In this document: piece after piece, positions 8,208-17,401 of the stretch | Numbering within the stretch: the first letter of the stretch is position 1 | Layout of the letters: every line of letters starts with the position of its first letter | Assembly (NCBI RefSeq): GCF_007860105.1 | Contig: NZ_SJPU01000001.1 | Span: forward strand, 62,001-126,000 | Reading direction: 5' to 3' | Source of the DNA: Allorhodopirellula heiligendammensis | Lineage (GTDB): Bacteria > Planctomycetota > Planctomycetia > Pirellulales > Pirellulaceae | DNA length: 64,000 nucleotides | Program-made: the position numbers and the translations under genes | Notes under the pieces: generated by a model | The model's input: the letters and a program-made list of their open reading frames with translations, nothing else | What the model was told of the DNA's origin: nothing | Databases searched by the model: none

Positions 8208-11200
8208 GTGTTGTCACCAATTCATCAGGTCCAGATTCAGGGCCGCCGAAGGCTCCTCGCACTGGTGCCAATAGCATGCCGCCGGCCAGCCTGTCGTCGC
8301 CCCATCACGGCAGTCTACGAGTACCGGACTCGCTACATCAACAATTGCTTGGTTATCGCCGTCATGTGTGGCGAATCAAGATTTTAGAGGCTGCTGCAAT
8401 CGCGGTCTTCGGCCTCGCCGCTGCGTTCTTAATCGTCTACGGTTGGGACCGCTTGGCCGACACGCCGCGAATGATGCGCACCGGTCTGCTCATGGCGGCG
8501 GTAGCATTGATGGCGATCGTGCCATGGTTCGTCTATCGCTGGGTGTGGCGACATCGCGGTCTCGAACCCTTGGCTCGCTTGCTCAGCCGCGAGTTGCCGG
8601 CCGTCGGAGATCAATTGCTGGGCGTGATCGAACTGACTCACAGTGACTCGGAGCAAGCCCGTTCACCGGCGTTGTGCCAAGCGGCAATGAATCAAGTTGC
8701 CGCGGATGCCTCGCGCCGCGATCTCGCTCACGCGGCACCCCCGTCGCACTATCGCCTGTGGAGTACTCTCGCGGCAGTCATGGTCATCGCTAGCATTGCC
8801 CTGGCCGCAATCTATCCTGCCGCGGCAGCCAACGCGATGTCGCGGTTGGTCATGCCGTGGAAGAACACACCTCGCTACACGTTTACTCATATTGAACCTT
8901 TGCCAAACGAATTGGTGCTACCGCATGGCGAAGCGACGACGCTGCCGGTTGTCCTGGCCGATACGACGCGGTGGCAACCACCGACGGCAACGCTGCAGAT
9001 TGGTAACCAGCCACTGGCCCGAGCGAGTCTGGAGAATGGTCAGTACCAATTCAACCTGCCGCCACAGATCACGTCTGACAACCTGACACTTCGCGTCGGC
9101 GACGTGACCCAAAGCGTGAACGTCGAACCAACTCTGCGTCCTGAACTGGCGTCGGTGATGGCGGCGGTGAGGTTGCCGGAGTATCTCGGCCAGAACGCGG
9201 TTCGCCGCGTCGACTCCCGAGGCGGCAGCGTGACGATGGTCCGCGGCAGTCAAGCGGTTTTTACTGCAACGATTAATCGTGATTTAGCAGCAGGACAGAT
9301 TAATGAACAGGAGCGGGAAGTCGCCGGCGCGACACTGGCCAGCGACCAGGTGGCGATCGACGAAGTCTCCTCAATGAAGTTCCAATGGCAAGATCAACTT
9401 GGTTTGACCGGCCGCGAACCGTTCGAACTCACTGTCAACACAGTCGACGACGAAGCCCCAACATTGATCTGTGACGGGTTGCCTCGCCAAGCGGTAGTGC
9501 TTGACAGCGAGACGTTGAAATTCACTGCTCGGGCGAACGATGATTTTGGAATTCGGCGAATTGGTCTGATGTGGCGAGGCCTTGACATGGGCGCCGTCGA
9601 GCATCCTGCGTCCGGTGAACGCCCCTTGGCCGCTGGTGATTTTGATACTCCCGAAGTCGAAGCGATCGGAACGTTCTGCGCCACGACGCTGGGCATCGAG
9701 GCACAGCCGATCGAAGTGTTCGTTTGGGCAGAAGATTTCCTGCCGGGGCGAAATCGGATCTATTCGCCACCGCACGTGCTCTATGTCCTGACCCCAGATC
9801 AGCATGCGATTTGGATGAACGAGCAGCTTAGCAAGTGGCACCGCCAAGCCCTCGATGTTCGCGATCGCGAGCGGCAACTCTATGAAAAAAACAAAGAGCT
9901 GCGCGACATGTCAGCGGCAGAGCTTGATACGGCCGAGAACCGCCGCGAGATCGAACGGCAGGCCTCCGCGGAAACATCCAACGGACGCCGACTCGATCGG
10001 CTCGGCAAGCTCGGTGACGAACTCGTCTTGGCCGCCTCACGCAATCCCGAGATCGGCGTCGGACATCTCGAACGGTGGGCCGAGATGCTACAAGTCTTAA
10101 AGGACCTGTCGCAAAACCGCATGCCCTCCGTCGCGGACCTGCTCGACAATGCCGCCGAGCAGCCGAGCCTGGTCGACGGACGCCCCCGCCCGGACGGAGA
10201 AATCACGCCGGCCAAACCGACCAGCGTCAGCGGACCGAAGGCAGGCAAAAACCTGGCCGCAGGTGGCGGCAAGGGTGCCAAACCGTTCGAAGGCAAAGCG
10301 CCGTCGCTGCGTAATGCGCCCTCCCTTGTTGATATGGAATCATCGGCGAACTCGCCCGACGAGGGCAACGCGGAGCCCGGACCCCCGAAGAAACCTAGCA
10401 GCCCCTCGCTGCGACTCCCCACGACAACTGTCATGGGCAAGAGTCAACCCAAACAGGAGCAACCGCCCCAGGCCCAGCAAGAATCCATGGACAAAGCGGT
10501 GGAGGAGCAAGCAGATGTGCTGGCTGAATTCGATCGCCTCGCCGATGAACTCAACGCGGTGCTGGCAAACCTCGAAGGCAGCACGCTCGTGAAGCGACTC
10601 AAGGCTGCCTCACGGCAACAGAACGTTGTCGCCGGTCGGTTGACCGATCAACTGCAACCTGCCTTCGGTGTCAGCCGTCCGACAATGGATGTCTCGGTAC
10701 GCGATGAACTTGACAAGTTGCAGGAAACCGAAGCATCCAGCGTGACCAACGTTTCCTACATCATGGATGACCTGGCAGCGTACTTTGAACGGCGGCGATT
10801 CATGCGATTCAAAGCCACCCTCGACGAGATGAAACAAGCCGATGTGATCGGCGGGTTGCGGCAACTGTCGACGGAATTGGTCAGCAAACAGGGGCTCTCG
10901 GTCGCCCAAGCGGAATACTGGTCCGACGCGATGGACCGGTGGGCTGAGAACCTCGTCGATCCCGCCTGCAGCGGATCGTGCCCCGGTGGAAAGTCACCTG
11001 AGAGCTTGCCTCCATCGATCGTCCTGGAGGTCCTGCAGATTCTCGAAGCGGAAGTCAACTTGCGAGAAGAAACCCGCGTCGCGGAGCAGGCCAAACCCGC
11101 AATGAAAGAAGCCGAGCGTGCTGAGAACGTCGAGACGCTCGCGAGCTCGCAAGACGCTATCAACGAGCGGGTGGTCAAGGTCATCGCGCGGATTGAAGAA

Positions 11201-11587
11201 CTGCCCGATGCGAGAAAGCACTTTGGGAAGGAACTCCAAATGTTAGCGGCCGTTGACCAAGTGATGAGCGAAGCGACCGGTATTTTGAAGAATGCTGACA
11301 CTGGAGCACTCGCTATTGCTGCCGAAACTGAGGCGATCGAATTGATACTGCGGTCCAAGCGGATCAATCCCAAGGGAGGCGGCGGCGGAGGAGGCTCGTC
11401 GCCCGGCGGTGGCGGCAGTGGAAACACCACTGATTCGGCCCTGGCATTGGTTGGAAAAGGCCGCAATGAGAAAGAGGTTCGTGAGAATCGCGAAGTCGGG
11501 CAAACGACCGGAGAGAGTGGTGCCGTGCTCCCTGAGGAGTTCCGCCGTGGATTGGATCTGTATTTTAACCGGATGGGAGGATCCTGA
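8204..11587 (+). CDS. Large DUF4175-like membrane protein
   Basis: Start 8204 overlaps the previous stop as ATGA. The 1,127-residue protein has two membrane segments at about 60-80 and 95-112, a third near 180-200, then a long extracytoplasmic region of beta-rich modules and a charged, helical, low-complexity second half rich in Gln, Glu and Lys. Near the C-terminus is a Gly run (seven Gly, then SSPGGGGSG). The layout matches the DUF4175-type proteins that close MoxR/Bat operons. It probably spans the inner membrane with a coiled-coil periplasmic arm. No enzymatic motif is visible. Confidence 0.75.
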   Translation: MSVVTNSSGPDSGPPKAPRTGANSMPPASLSSPHHGSLRVPDSLHQQLLGYRRHVWRIKILEAAAIAVFGLAAAFLIVYGWDRLADTPRMMRTGLLMAAVALMAIVPWFVYRWVWRHRGLEPLARLLSRELPAVGDQLLGVIELTHSDSEQARSPALCQAAMNQVAADASRRDLAHAAPPSHYRLWSTLAAVMVIASIALAAIYPAAAANAMSRLVMPWKNTPRYTFTHIEPLPNELVLPHGEATTLPVVLADTTRWQPPTATLQIGNQPLARASLENGQYQFNLPPQITSDNLTLRVGDVTQSVNVEPTLRPELASVMAAVRLPEYLGQNAVRRVDSRGGSVTMVRGSQAVFTATINRDLAAGQINEQEREVAGATLASDQVAIDEVSSMKFQWQDQLGLTGREPFELTVNTVDDEAPTLICDGLPRQAVVLDSETLKFTARANDDFGIRRIGLMWRGLDMGAVEHPASGERPLAAGDFDTPEVEAIGTFCATTLGIEAQPIEVFVWAEDFLPGRNRIYSPPHVLYVLTPDQHAIWMNEQLSKWHRQALDVRDRERQLYEKNKELRDMSAAELDTAENRREIERQASAETSNGRRLDRLGKLGDELVLAASRNPEIGVGHLERWAEMLQVLKDLSQNRMPSVADLLDNAAEQPSLVDGRPRPDGEITPAKPTSVSGPKAGKNLAAGGGKGAKPFEGKAPSLRNAPSLVDMESSANSPDEGNAEPGPPKKPSSPSLRLPTTTVMGKSQPKQEQPPQAQQESMDKAVEEQADVLAEFDRLADELNAVLANLEGSTLVKRLKAASRQQNVVAGRLTDQLQPAFGVSRPTMDVSVRDELDKLQETEASSVTNVSYIMDDLAAYFERRRFMRFKATLDEMKQADVIGGLRQLSTELVSKQGLSVAQAEYWSDAMDRWAENLVDPACSGSCPGGKSPESLPPSIVLEVLQILEAEVNLREETRVAEQAKPAMKEAERAENVETLASSQDAINERVVKVIARIEELPDARKHFGKELQMLAAVDQVMSEATGILKNADTGALAIAAETEAIELILRSKRINPKGGGGGGGSSPGGGGSGNTTDSALALVGKGRNEKEVRENREVGQTTGESGAVLPEEFRRGLDLYFNRMGGS

Positions 11588-11847
11588 TGCTGGGCAGTTT
11601 TCTTTCTTCCTGTCTCGCTGTACCACAACGCATGTCGACATGGGCAGACTGGGTGTCTCGCGGATCAATGATCGCCAAGCGATTGCCGTGCCGAGCCTGG
11701 ATTTGTAGCTTGGGACCACTGTCACGAGCGTCCCGAATGACGGCGCCCGATGCGTCGTTGCTCCCAGCCCACATTCAAGGAGTTGGTCACCCCACGGGGA
11801 CGTCGTGCGACGGTGTTGTCTCCCTGCCTCCGGCTGACTCCCTGCAG

Positions 11848-12678
11848 GTGGCACCGGTCTTTCGCAACCCATCGGGCTATTTACACCTGTGCCTGGTGCT
11901 GTTGGGGTGGTGCCTCGTGCAGACCAGCAACGTTGCGGCTCAGGATGAGGAGGATGTTCTCGCCGAAGCGATCGAAGTCTTCGAAGCAGATGCCGGAGAC
12001 GTTCAGGCATTCTTCCCAGCCATGGTGGGTGCTCCCGCCCGTGACCTGGGAGCGCCTTTGGAATTTGTAAAACCGCTCGTCAATCTCGAGATCTCGTTCA
12101 TCAAGCGAGTCTGTGAGCCCACCGATGAACAGATGACCGAGATCGTCGCTGCAGCCAAGCAGGCATACGAAGCCACAGGCGATATGGTCCAAGACCCGCA
12201 GCAGGCGATACGAGTCGACAATCGGGTGCAAATCATGGGGCCAGGAAATGAACAACTCAAGGAGAACCCTTACCGCCGAGTTCGTCGTGACGCCGCTAAA
12301 TATCTGCAGGCGATTGTTTCTGAAGAACAGTACGATCGTTACCAAGCCGAATCGAAACAACGTGATGAATTCGAACGTGCAGCGGTGGTGGGAACCATCG
12401 TCGCATTAATCGACGACAAAATCGCGATGACGGAGCAGCAGCGTGCTGAGATGACCGAACTGATGACGCCCTTGAAGGACGGCTTCGACCTCCAGTCCAT
12501 GCAAGTCTACATCTACAACCCGCAGTACCTCCCAAAAATCCCGGTGAGTGTCGTTAACAAAGTCTTTGATGAGAGACAGCTCAAGGCGTGGAAGTCAATG
12601 AACTCTGTGATGATGTCTTTCACGACGAGTTTCAATGGCGCGCAAGAGTTTTCACTCGAGGAGGAATGGATCCAATGA
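11848..12678 (+). CDS. Secreted helical protein of unknown function (paralogue of next gene)
   Basis: The frame is open from an ATG at 11587 that touches the previous stop. The only signal-peptide-like stretch (YLHLCLVLLGWCLVQTS, cut after NVAAQ) lies about 97 residues in, and the first 87 residues look non-coding. I therefore prefer the GTG at 11848, giving about 276 residues; 11587 or 11737 remain possible. The mature protein is helical and acidic, with the block EPTDEQMTEIVAAAKQAYE followed by a second helical region. The following gene has the same size and plan (a signal peptide, then 'DDQIKKLRFAATGD' in the equivalent place), so the two are probably diverged duplicates. Function unknown. 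Confidence 0.7.
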   Translation: MAPVFRNPSGYLHLCLVLLGWCLVQTSNVAAQDEEDVLAEAIEVFEADAGDVQAFFPAMVGAPARDLGAPLEFVKPLVNLEISFIKRVCEPTDEQMTEIVAAAKQAYEATGDMVQDPQQAIRVDNRVQIMGPGNEQLKENPYRRVRRDAAKYLQAIVSEEQYDRYQAESKQRDEFERAAVVGTIVALIDDKIAMTEQQRAEMTELMTPLKDGFDLQSMQVYIYNPQYLPKIPVSVVNKVFDERQLKAWKSMNSVMMSFTTSFNGAQEFSLEEEWIQ

Positions 12679-13439
12679 TGCGTTTCTTCCTCAGCTGCCT
12701 GTGCCTTCTGGCATGGTCGACGCATGCATCGGCGCAAAACTTCGAGATCGACATTACCCAATTCGACAGTTGGATCTTCTCTAATTTGGGAAATACAGAC
12801 AACGCTCGGCAGACGCTGGCCGACCGCGCTGAGATGGAAATTGATCGCATGAGTTTGTCGACGCCGCTGCGAGACGATCAGATTAAAAAACTCCGCTTTG
12901 CCGCCACAGGAGATATTAAACGGTTCTATGACGATGTTGACCAAGCCCATCGTGAATTCTACGCGATGCAGAAGGCAGGCGAGATCGGTCAGGAAAATGT
13001 CAACGAGCTTTACCAACTTGCCGCGCCGTTGATGCAGCGTCTCAACAACGGTCTGTTTGGCGAGACTTCGTTGCTCAAAAAAGTTGCCCGTGGATGTGTG
13101 GACAAAGAGCAGGCAGCGGTACTGCGTGAACGGGAGGAACGTCGACGCAAACTGAAGAGCGAAATCGCCATCACCAGTTACGTCGCAACGCTGGGACGAC
13201 AGATTCCCATGACCCAGACTCAGCGAGCAGACCTGATGACCTTGTTGACGGAGAACGTTCAGTTGTCCGATCCTAACCATCAATATATCAGCTATCTATT
13301 GATGTACGAAATGAGCAAACTCCCCAAATTGAAGACGATTCTGGACGACGCGCAGTACAAGGCGATCGAGAAGAATTTCCAACGAGGCGTGATGATGAAA
13401 GCGACGCTGAAAGACGCGGGGTTACTCGATGAAGAATAG
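12675..13439 (+). CDS. Secreted helical protein of unknown function
   Basis: Start 12675 is preferred: ATGATG overlaps the previous stop and gives a clean signal peptide MMRFFLSCLCLLAWSTHASA followed by QNFE. The 254-residue product is exported and mostly helical, with no cysteines that would suggest a redox role and no recognised motif. It resembles the preceding gene in size and organisation. It overlaps the next gene by 11 bases. Its position within the MoxR/Bat run suggests a periplasmic partner of that complex, but this is inference only. Confidence 0.75.
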   Translation: MMRFFLSCLCLLAWSTHASAQNFEIDITQFDSWIFSNLGNTDNARQTLADRAEMEIDRMSLSTPLRDDQIKKLRFAATGDIKRFYDDVDQAHREFYAMQKAGEIGQENVNELYQLAAPLMQRLNNGLFGETSLLKKVARGCVDKEQAAVLREREERRRKLKSEIAITSYVATLGRQIPMTQTQRADLMTLLTENVQLSDPNHQYISYLLMYEMSKLPKLKTILDDAQYKAIEKNFQRGVMMKATLKDAGLLDEE

Positions 13440-14541
13440 AAAATACAAACCTTCTCATCGCTATCAGTGTTGGGATCCGATGGCGGTGCCTTCCGCACTT
13501 TTATTAACTTTATTTCTCGCTTGTTCCCCAATCGCTCACGCTCAATTCCCCACCGCTCAAATGGGCGAGGTCGTTCCGCGTGATGTGCGCGAGGTCTATG
13601 AGAAGGGACTGCAGTACCTCGCCAAAACGCAAACCGAGGACGGGGATTGGCGCGGTGGTCAGGGCGGGCCGGGAGTCACCGGCATGGCCGTGATGGCATT
13701 CCTCGCATCAGGAGAAGATCCCAATTTCGGTATCTACAGTGGCAACATCCGTCGTGGTTTGCGAAGCATCTTGCTCAGTCAAGACTCGGCAACGGGTATT
13801 TACGGCGGCGCCATGGGGCACACGAGTATGTACAACCATGGTTTTGCGATGCTGGCGATCGCTGAGTCCTACGGCGCCGTCGACGACTCAGACCTGTGGC
13901 GTGGCAGTGCGAAACAGAGCGAAGACGGAACTGGCATGACGCTTGGTCACTCCCTCGAACTCGCCGTGCGTGGTGCAGTCACCTCGCAAAAGAAAAACCG
14001 CTTCGGGGGTTGGCGGTACGGTCCTGACGCGACCGATGCGGATACATCCGTCAGTGGCGCCATGATGGTCGGATTGCTCGCGGCGCGTAACGCGGGCATC
14101 GAGGTGCCCGACGAAGCGATCGATCGTGGCGTGGCGTATTTCAAATCGATGACCAGCCCATCGGGACAGGTCGCCTACGCAGGCATCGGGGGCTTCGACG
14201 ACTCGATCCCACGAATTTCCATTGGGACGCTGGTCTATGCCATCGCACGACGCAAGGACATGCCCGAGTTCAAAGCGACCCTAGGAGCATTGACGAGCCG
14301 GCTCGAACAGCCCGCCAGCGGCAGTTATCTGCGTTACGGTCAATACTATGAGGCCCAGGCATTGTTCCAAGGCGACGTTGAGGCCTGGGAGAAATGGAAT
14401 GAGCAATTGATTCGCGAACTCAAAGCCGACCAGGGTGCCGATGGTGGATTCTCGGGAGGGCTCGGAAACTCCGTCGATTCGGCCCTGTCACTCCTCGCGA
14501 TGGCACTCAACTTCCGCTTCTTGCCAATCTACGAACGATGA
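13429..14541 (+). CDS. Prenyltransferase/squalene-oxidase repeat protein, secreted
   Basis: The 370-residue protein has an N-terminal signal (ALLLTLFLACSPIAHA then QFPT) and an alpha/alpha-toroid of prenyltransferase and squalene-oxidase repeats: DWRGGQGGPGVTGMAVMAFL, GGWRYGPDATDADTSVSGAMM and DGGFSGGLGNSVDSALSLL. The DxDD protonation motif of squalene-hopene cyclases is absent and the length is about half, so it is not a cyclase. In planctomycetes these toroids are common secreted proteins of unknown role. It overlaps both neighbours, so it belongs to the moxR operon. A second family member lies at 25239-26393. Confidence 0.85.
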   Translation: MKNRKYKPSHRYQCWDPMAVPSALLLTLFLACSPIAHAQFPTAQMGEVVPRDVREVYEKGLQYLAKTQTEDGDWRGGQGGPGVTGMAVMAFLASGEDPNFGIYSGNIRRGLRSILLSQDSATGIYGGAMGHTSMYNHGFAMLAIAESYGAVDDSDLWRGSAKQSEDGTGMTLGHSLELAVRGAVTSQKKNRFGGWRYGPDATDADTSVSGAMMVGLLAARNAGIEVPDEAIDRGVAYFKSMTSPSGQVAYAGIGGFDDSIPRISIGTLVYAIARRKDMPEFKATLGALTSRLEQPASGSYLRYGQYYEAQALFQGDVEAWEKWNEQLIRELKADQGADGGFSGGLGNSVDSALSLLAMALNFRFLPIYER

Positions 14542-17384
14542 AACACTGCATCCTGATCACGTTCCTGTGCGTTCTATCCGGCGGGTTATCGGTGAGCGCC
14601 GCCGAGTCCTCGTCGCCAGGGCTGCTACGACTCGTCGGCGGGGATTACATCCCAGGATATTTAGCGAATTCCAAACCGCAGGAGCAACGCGATGGCATCA
14701 CGCGTCAGCTCGCATGGCAACATCCTGAATTCGCCACGCCGATTCAGTTCAATTTGCAATCGGTTGTTGTCGCATCCTTTCCTCCTCCCGACCAAGCCAC
14801 CCCAGCGATGGGGCAATTTGCGATCGAATTGGTTGGCGGCGATCGTGTCTTTGGAAGCATTCTCGATATCGATGGGGAGGCCGTTCATGTCGGTACCGAG
14901 GAGTTCGGTGAGCTGGTCATCGAGCGTTCTGCCGTACGACGAATCTTGCGTTGGAACGATGGCGCGGCGGTGCTATTCGCGGGCCCCGGGGATGTGTTGG
15001 ACTGGAAAGTTCGGCCCGATGCGCAAGCATGGCATTCCGGTGGCAACCAACTGCACACTGACAAGCCCAGCGCAACAGCGTTTCGCGATATTGGGCTACC
15101 CGAGACGCTAAGGATCGAATTTGAACTGGCGTGGGAAGGCGAACCTAACTTTGAGTTTGCGGTAGGCGTCGACGCGAAGAATACCGAATATGGAGGCAAC
15201 AGTGCATTTCATATTGAGGTCTGGGATGACCAGATCACGTTGATGCGTGAACTGGATCAGATTGCTGATTGTGTGCCCCTGGGGAACTGGAAGGACCTCA
15301 ACGGTAGTCTGCGGTTAACGCTGGAACTCGATCAAGCTGAGGGGCGCATGGTGGCATTGTCGCCCCAAGCCAAAGTGCTCGGTGAAATCACCGTCAATGG
15401 TGACAACTATCCCGGCGTCCGCCCCGGCATTCGGCTGACCAATATCGCAGGCAATGTGAGCCTAGAATCACTGCGTGTGTTGCGACTGACCGGCCAGACG
15501 TCCCGAGAAACGGCCACCGACGAAGACCTCATCGTGCTCACTGACCAGACGGCTCAGCGCGGACGTTGGACGGATGTTATCGACAACGAGTGGGTCCTCG
15601 CCGAAGGCGAATCGGAACAGCTGATCGATCCATCGAAAGTGCTCTCGATTGACTTACATTCTCCGCCAGCGGGTTCTAGCGACCAAGTGTCTGAGAGCCG
15701 AGCATCCCGGCCAGAGAATAAACCCAATGCGACCGATGCATCCTCCCCGACTGTTCAAGTCGTTACCCATGGCGGCGTTCGCCTCAGTGGAGAGCTGCAG
15801 GCGTCCCGTGACGGCAAATTGACGCTCACCAGTGATCTCATTCTCGAACCGATCGAACTGCGGCATGCGGACATCAGCAGAGTCTCGGTAGCGAGTTCCG
15901 GTAAGATCGCGTCCGAATCGTCTAAGTTCATTCTTGGCAGACTTGAGTTCCCAGACGCTCGATTGACGGGTCGTTTCATTGACACCGCAGACCAGAATCA
16001 GCCGACTCCACTGCGGTTTTCGCCGCGTCATGCCTCCGCTGTCAATCTCATGCCCACGTTTTCGGGCCGCATGGTTTATCGCGAATCACCTCCACCGGAG
16101 ACTGCGAAACAACGCCGGCTGCGTGAACAGCGTGAGGCCGCCATGAAACGAGCAAACCAGCGTCAGGCTAATCAGGGCGGCGTTTGGAATGCACTCGCTC
16201 GTGCCTTCGGCAACACTGCCTCAAATAAGCCTCTTAATTCCTCGCCGCGATCGATGCACCTGCGGTCCGGTGAGATCATTCCCTGCGAGGTCACCGCGAT
16301 CGATGAGCGGGGTGTGGCGTTCACCTCAGAAGTCACCGAGCGAACACGATTACCGCTCGATCAGATTCGGGCGATTGCGTTTACCGCTGGATGCCGCGAT
16401 CCTGAGATTGAGGCGGCCCGACGCGACCGTTTATTGACCGTGCCACGGATGCGAAAAAAAAATCCCCCGACGCATTTAATCGTTGCTAACAACGGGGACA
16501 TTCTCCGAGGTCGGCTCGTCCGCGTGACGGATACCAACATTGAGGTCGCAACTCGGCTGGAAACCATTCCCATCAAACGCTCCGTCGTCGCGCAGATCAT
16601 TTGGCTCGATGATCATTCCGATGACGAGCAAGGCGATGACGCCGAATCAACCGGCAAGGAGTCGGACGAATTAGCAGTGCGAGCGATCTTGCGAAACGGC
16701 AACCGCATGTCGCTGCTGGCCCGCAGCCTAGAAAGCAGTGTATTGATTGGCGAACATCCCTTGCTGGGCGAATCTCAAATCAAGCTTGGTGATGTCAACG
16801 AATTGTTGATCGGCATCGATATCAACCAGGCTGAGCGAGACCAGCCCTATGGTGATTGGTTGTTAAAAGACGCTCCCGAGCCGATTATCGAGAGTGCAGA
16901 GGGCGAGGGTGGCGCAGCGGCGATGTCACCGCTTGTCGGCACCGCTGCCCCCGACTTCTCGCTGGACCTGCTCGGTGGCGGAACGTTCTCAATCTCAGGT
17001 TCACGCGGACAAGTCATCGTTTTGGATTTCTGGGCGACTTGGTGCGGTCCGTGCATGCAGGCGATGCCAGTGATCGAGCAAGCCGTCGCGGAGTTCGATG
17101 AGGATGACGTGCGACTGGTCGCGGTGAATCTACAGGAGACCGCTGAGCCCATTCTCGAAACGCTCGCAAGACTGGACATTTCACCGGAGGTTGCGCTCGA
17201 TATCGATGGAGTCGCAGCCGCTCGATATCAAGCCAATGCGATCCCGCAAACCGTCGTGATCGACCGTGCAGGCAAGATCACACACCTGTTTGTCGGAGGC
17301 GGCGCAAAACTAGGTGAGCAGCTCCACGCCGCGATTGCGAAGACATTGGAAGATGAAGAATCGCAACCCAACGGCCAGGAGTGA
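14538..17384 (+). CDS. Large secreted protein with C-terminal TlpA-type thioredoxin domain
   Basis: The 948-residue protein starts with a signal peptide (MKHCILITFLCVLSGGLSVSAA). The first 800 residues are a repetitive beta-rich region in which GGDxxxG-type strands recur (for example GGDYIPGYL, GGDRVFGSI, NNGDILRGRL); part of it resembles a lectin-like NPCBM fold. The last 150 residues are a TlpA/AhpC-type thioredoxin domain with DFWATWCGPCMQA, the CGPC pair at C836/C839, and the cis-Pro motif NAIPQTV. It should act in the periplasm as a disulfide oxidoreductase tethered to a binding module. It ends the moxR run and is convergent with the giant gene, 17 bases away. Confidence 0.85.
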   Translation: MKHCILITFLCVLSGGLSVSAAESSSPGLLRLVGGDYIPGYLANSKPQEQRDGITRQLAWQHPEFATPIQFNLQSVVVASFPPPDQATPAMGQFAIELVGGDRVFGSILDIDGEAVHVGTEEFGELVIERSAVRRILRWNDGAAVLFAGPGDVLDWKVRPDAQAWHSGGNQLHTDKPSATAFRDIGLPETLRIEFELAWEGEPNFEFAVGVDAKNTEYGGNSAFHIEVWDDQITLMRELDQIADCVPLGNWKDLNGSLRLTLELDQAEGRMVALSPQAKVLGEITVNGDNYPGVRPGIRLTNIAGNVSLESLRVLRLTGQTSRETATDEDLIVLTDQTAQRGRWTDVIDNEWVLAEGESEQLIDPSKVLSIDLHSPPAGSSDQVSESRASRPENKPNATDASSPTVQVVTHGGVRLSGELQASRDGKLTLTSDLILEPIELRHADISRVSVASSGKIASESSKFILGRLEFPDARLTGRFIDTADQNQPTPLRFSPRHASAVNLMPTFSGRMVYRESPPPETAKQRRLREQREAAMKRANQRQANQGGVWNALARAFGNTASNKPLNSSPRSMHLRSGEIIPCEVTAIDERGVAFTSEVTERTRLPLDQIRAIAFTAGCRDPEIEAARRDRLLTVPRMRKKNPPTHLIVANNGDILRGRLVRVTDTNIEVATRLETIPIKRSVVAQIIWLDDHSDDEQGDDAESTGKESDELAVRAILRNGNRMSLLARSLESSVLIGEHPLLGESQIKLGDVNELLIGIDINQAERDQPYGDWLLKDAPEPIIESAEGEGGAAAMSPLVGTAAPDFSLDLLGGGTFSISGSRGQVIVLDFWATWCGPCMQAMPVIEQAVAEFDEDDVRLVAVNLQETAEPILETLARLDISPEVALDIDGVAAARYQANAIPQTVVIDRAGKITHLFVGGGAKLGEQLHAAIAKTLEDEESQPNGQE

Positions 17385-17401
17385 CTTCAACCATCCCGAT
17401 A

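Noticed and set aside
13429-14541. Calling the toroid protein squalene-hopene cyclase
   Set aside because: It is about half the normal length and lacks the DxDD catalytic motif; only the repeat fold is supported.
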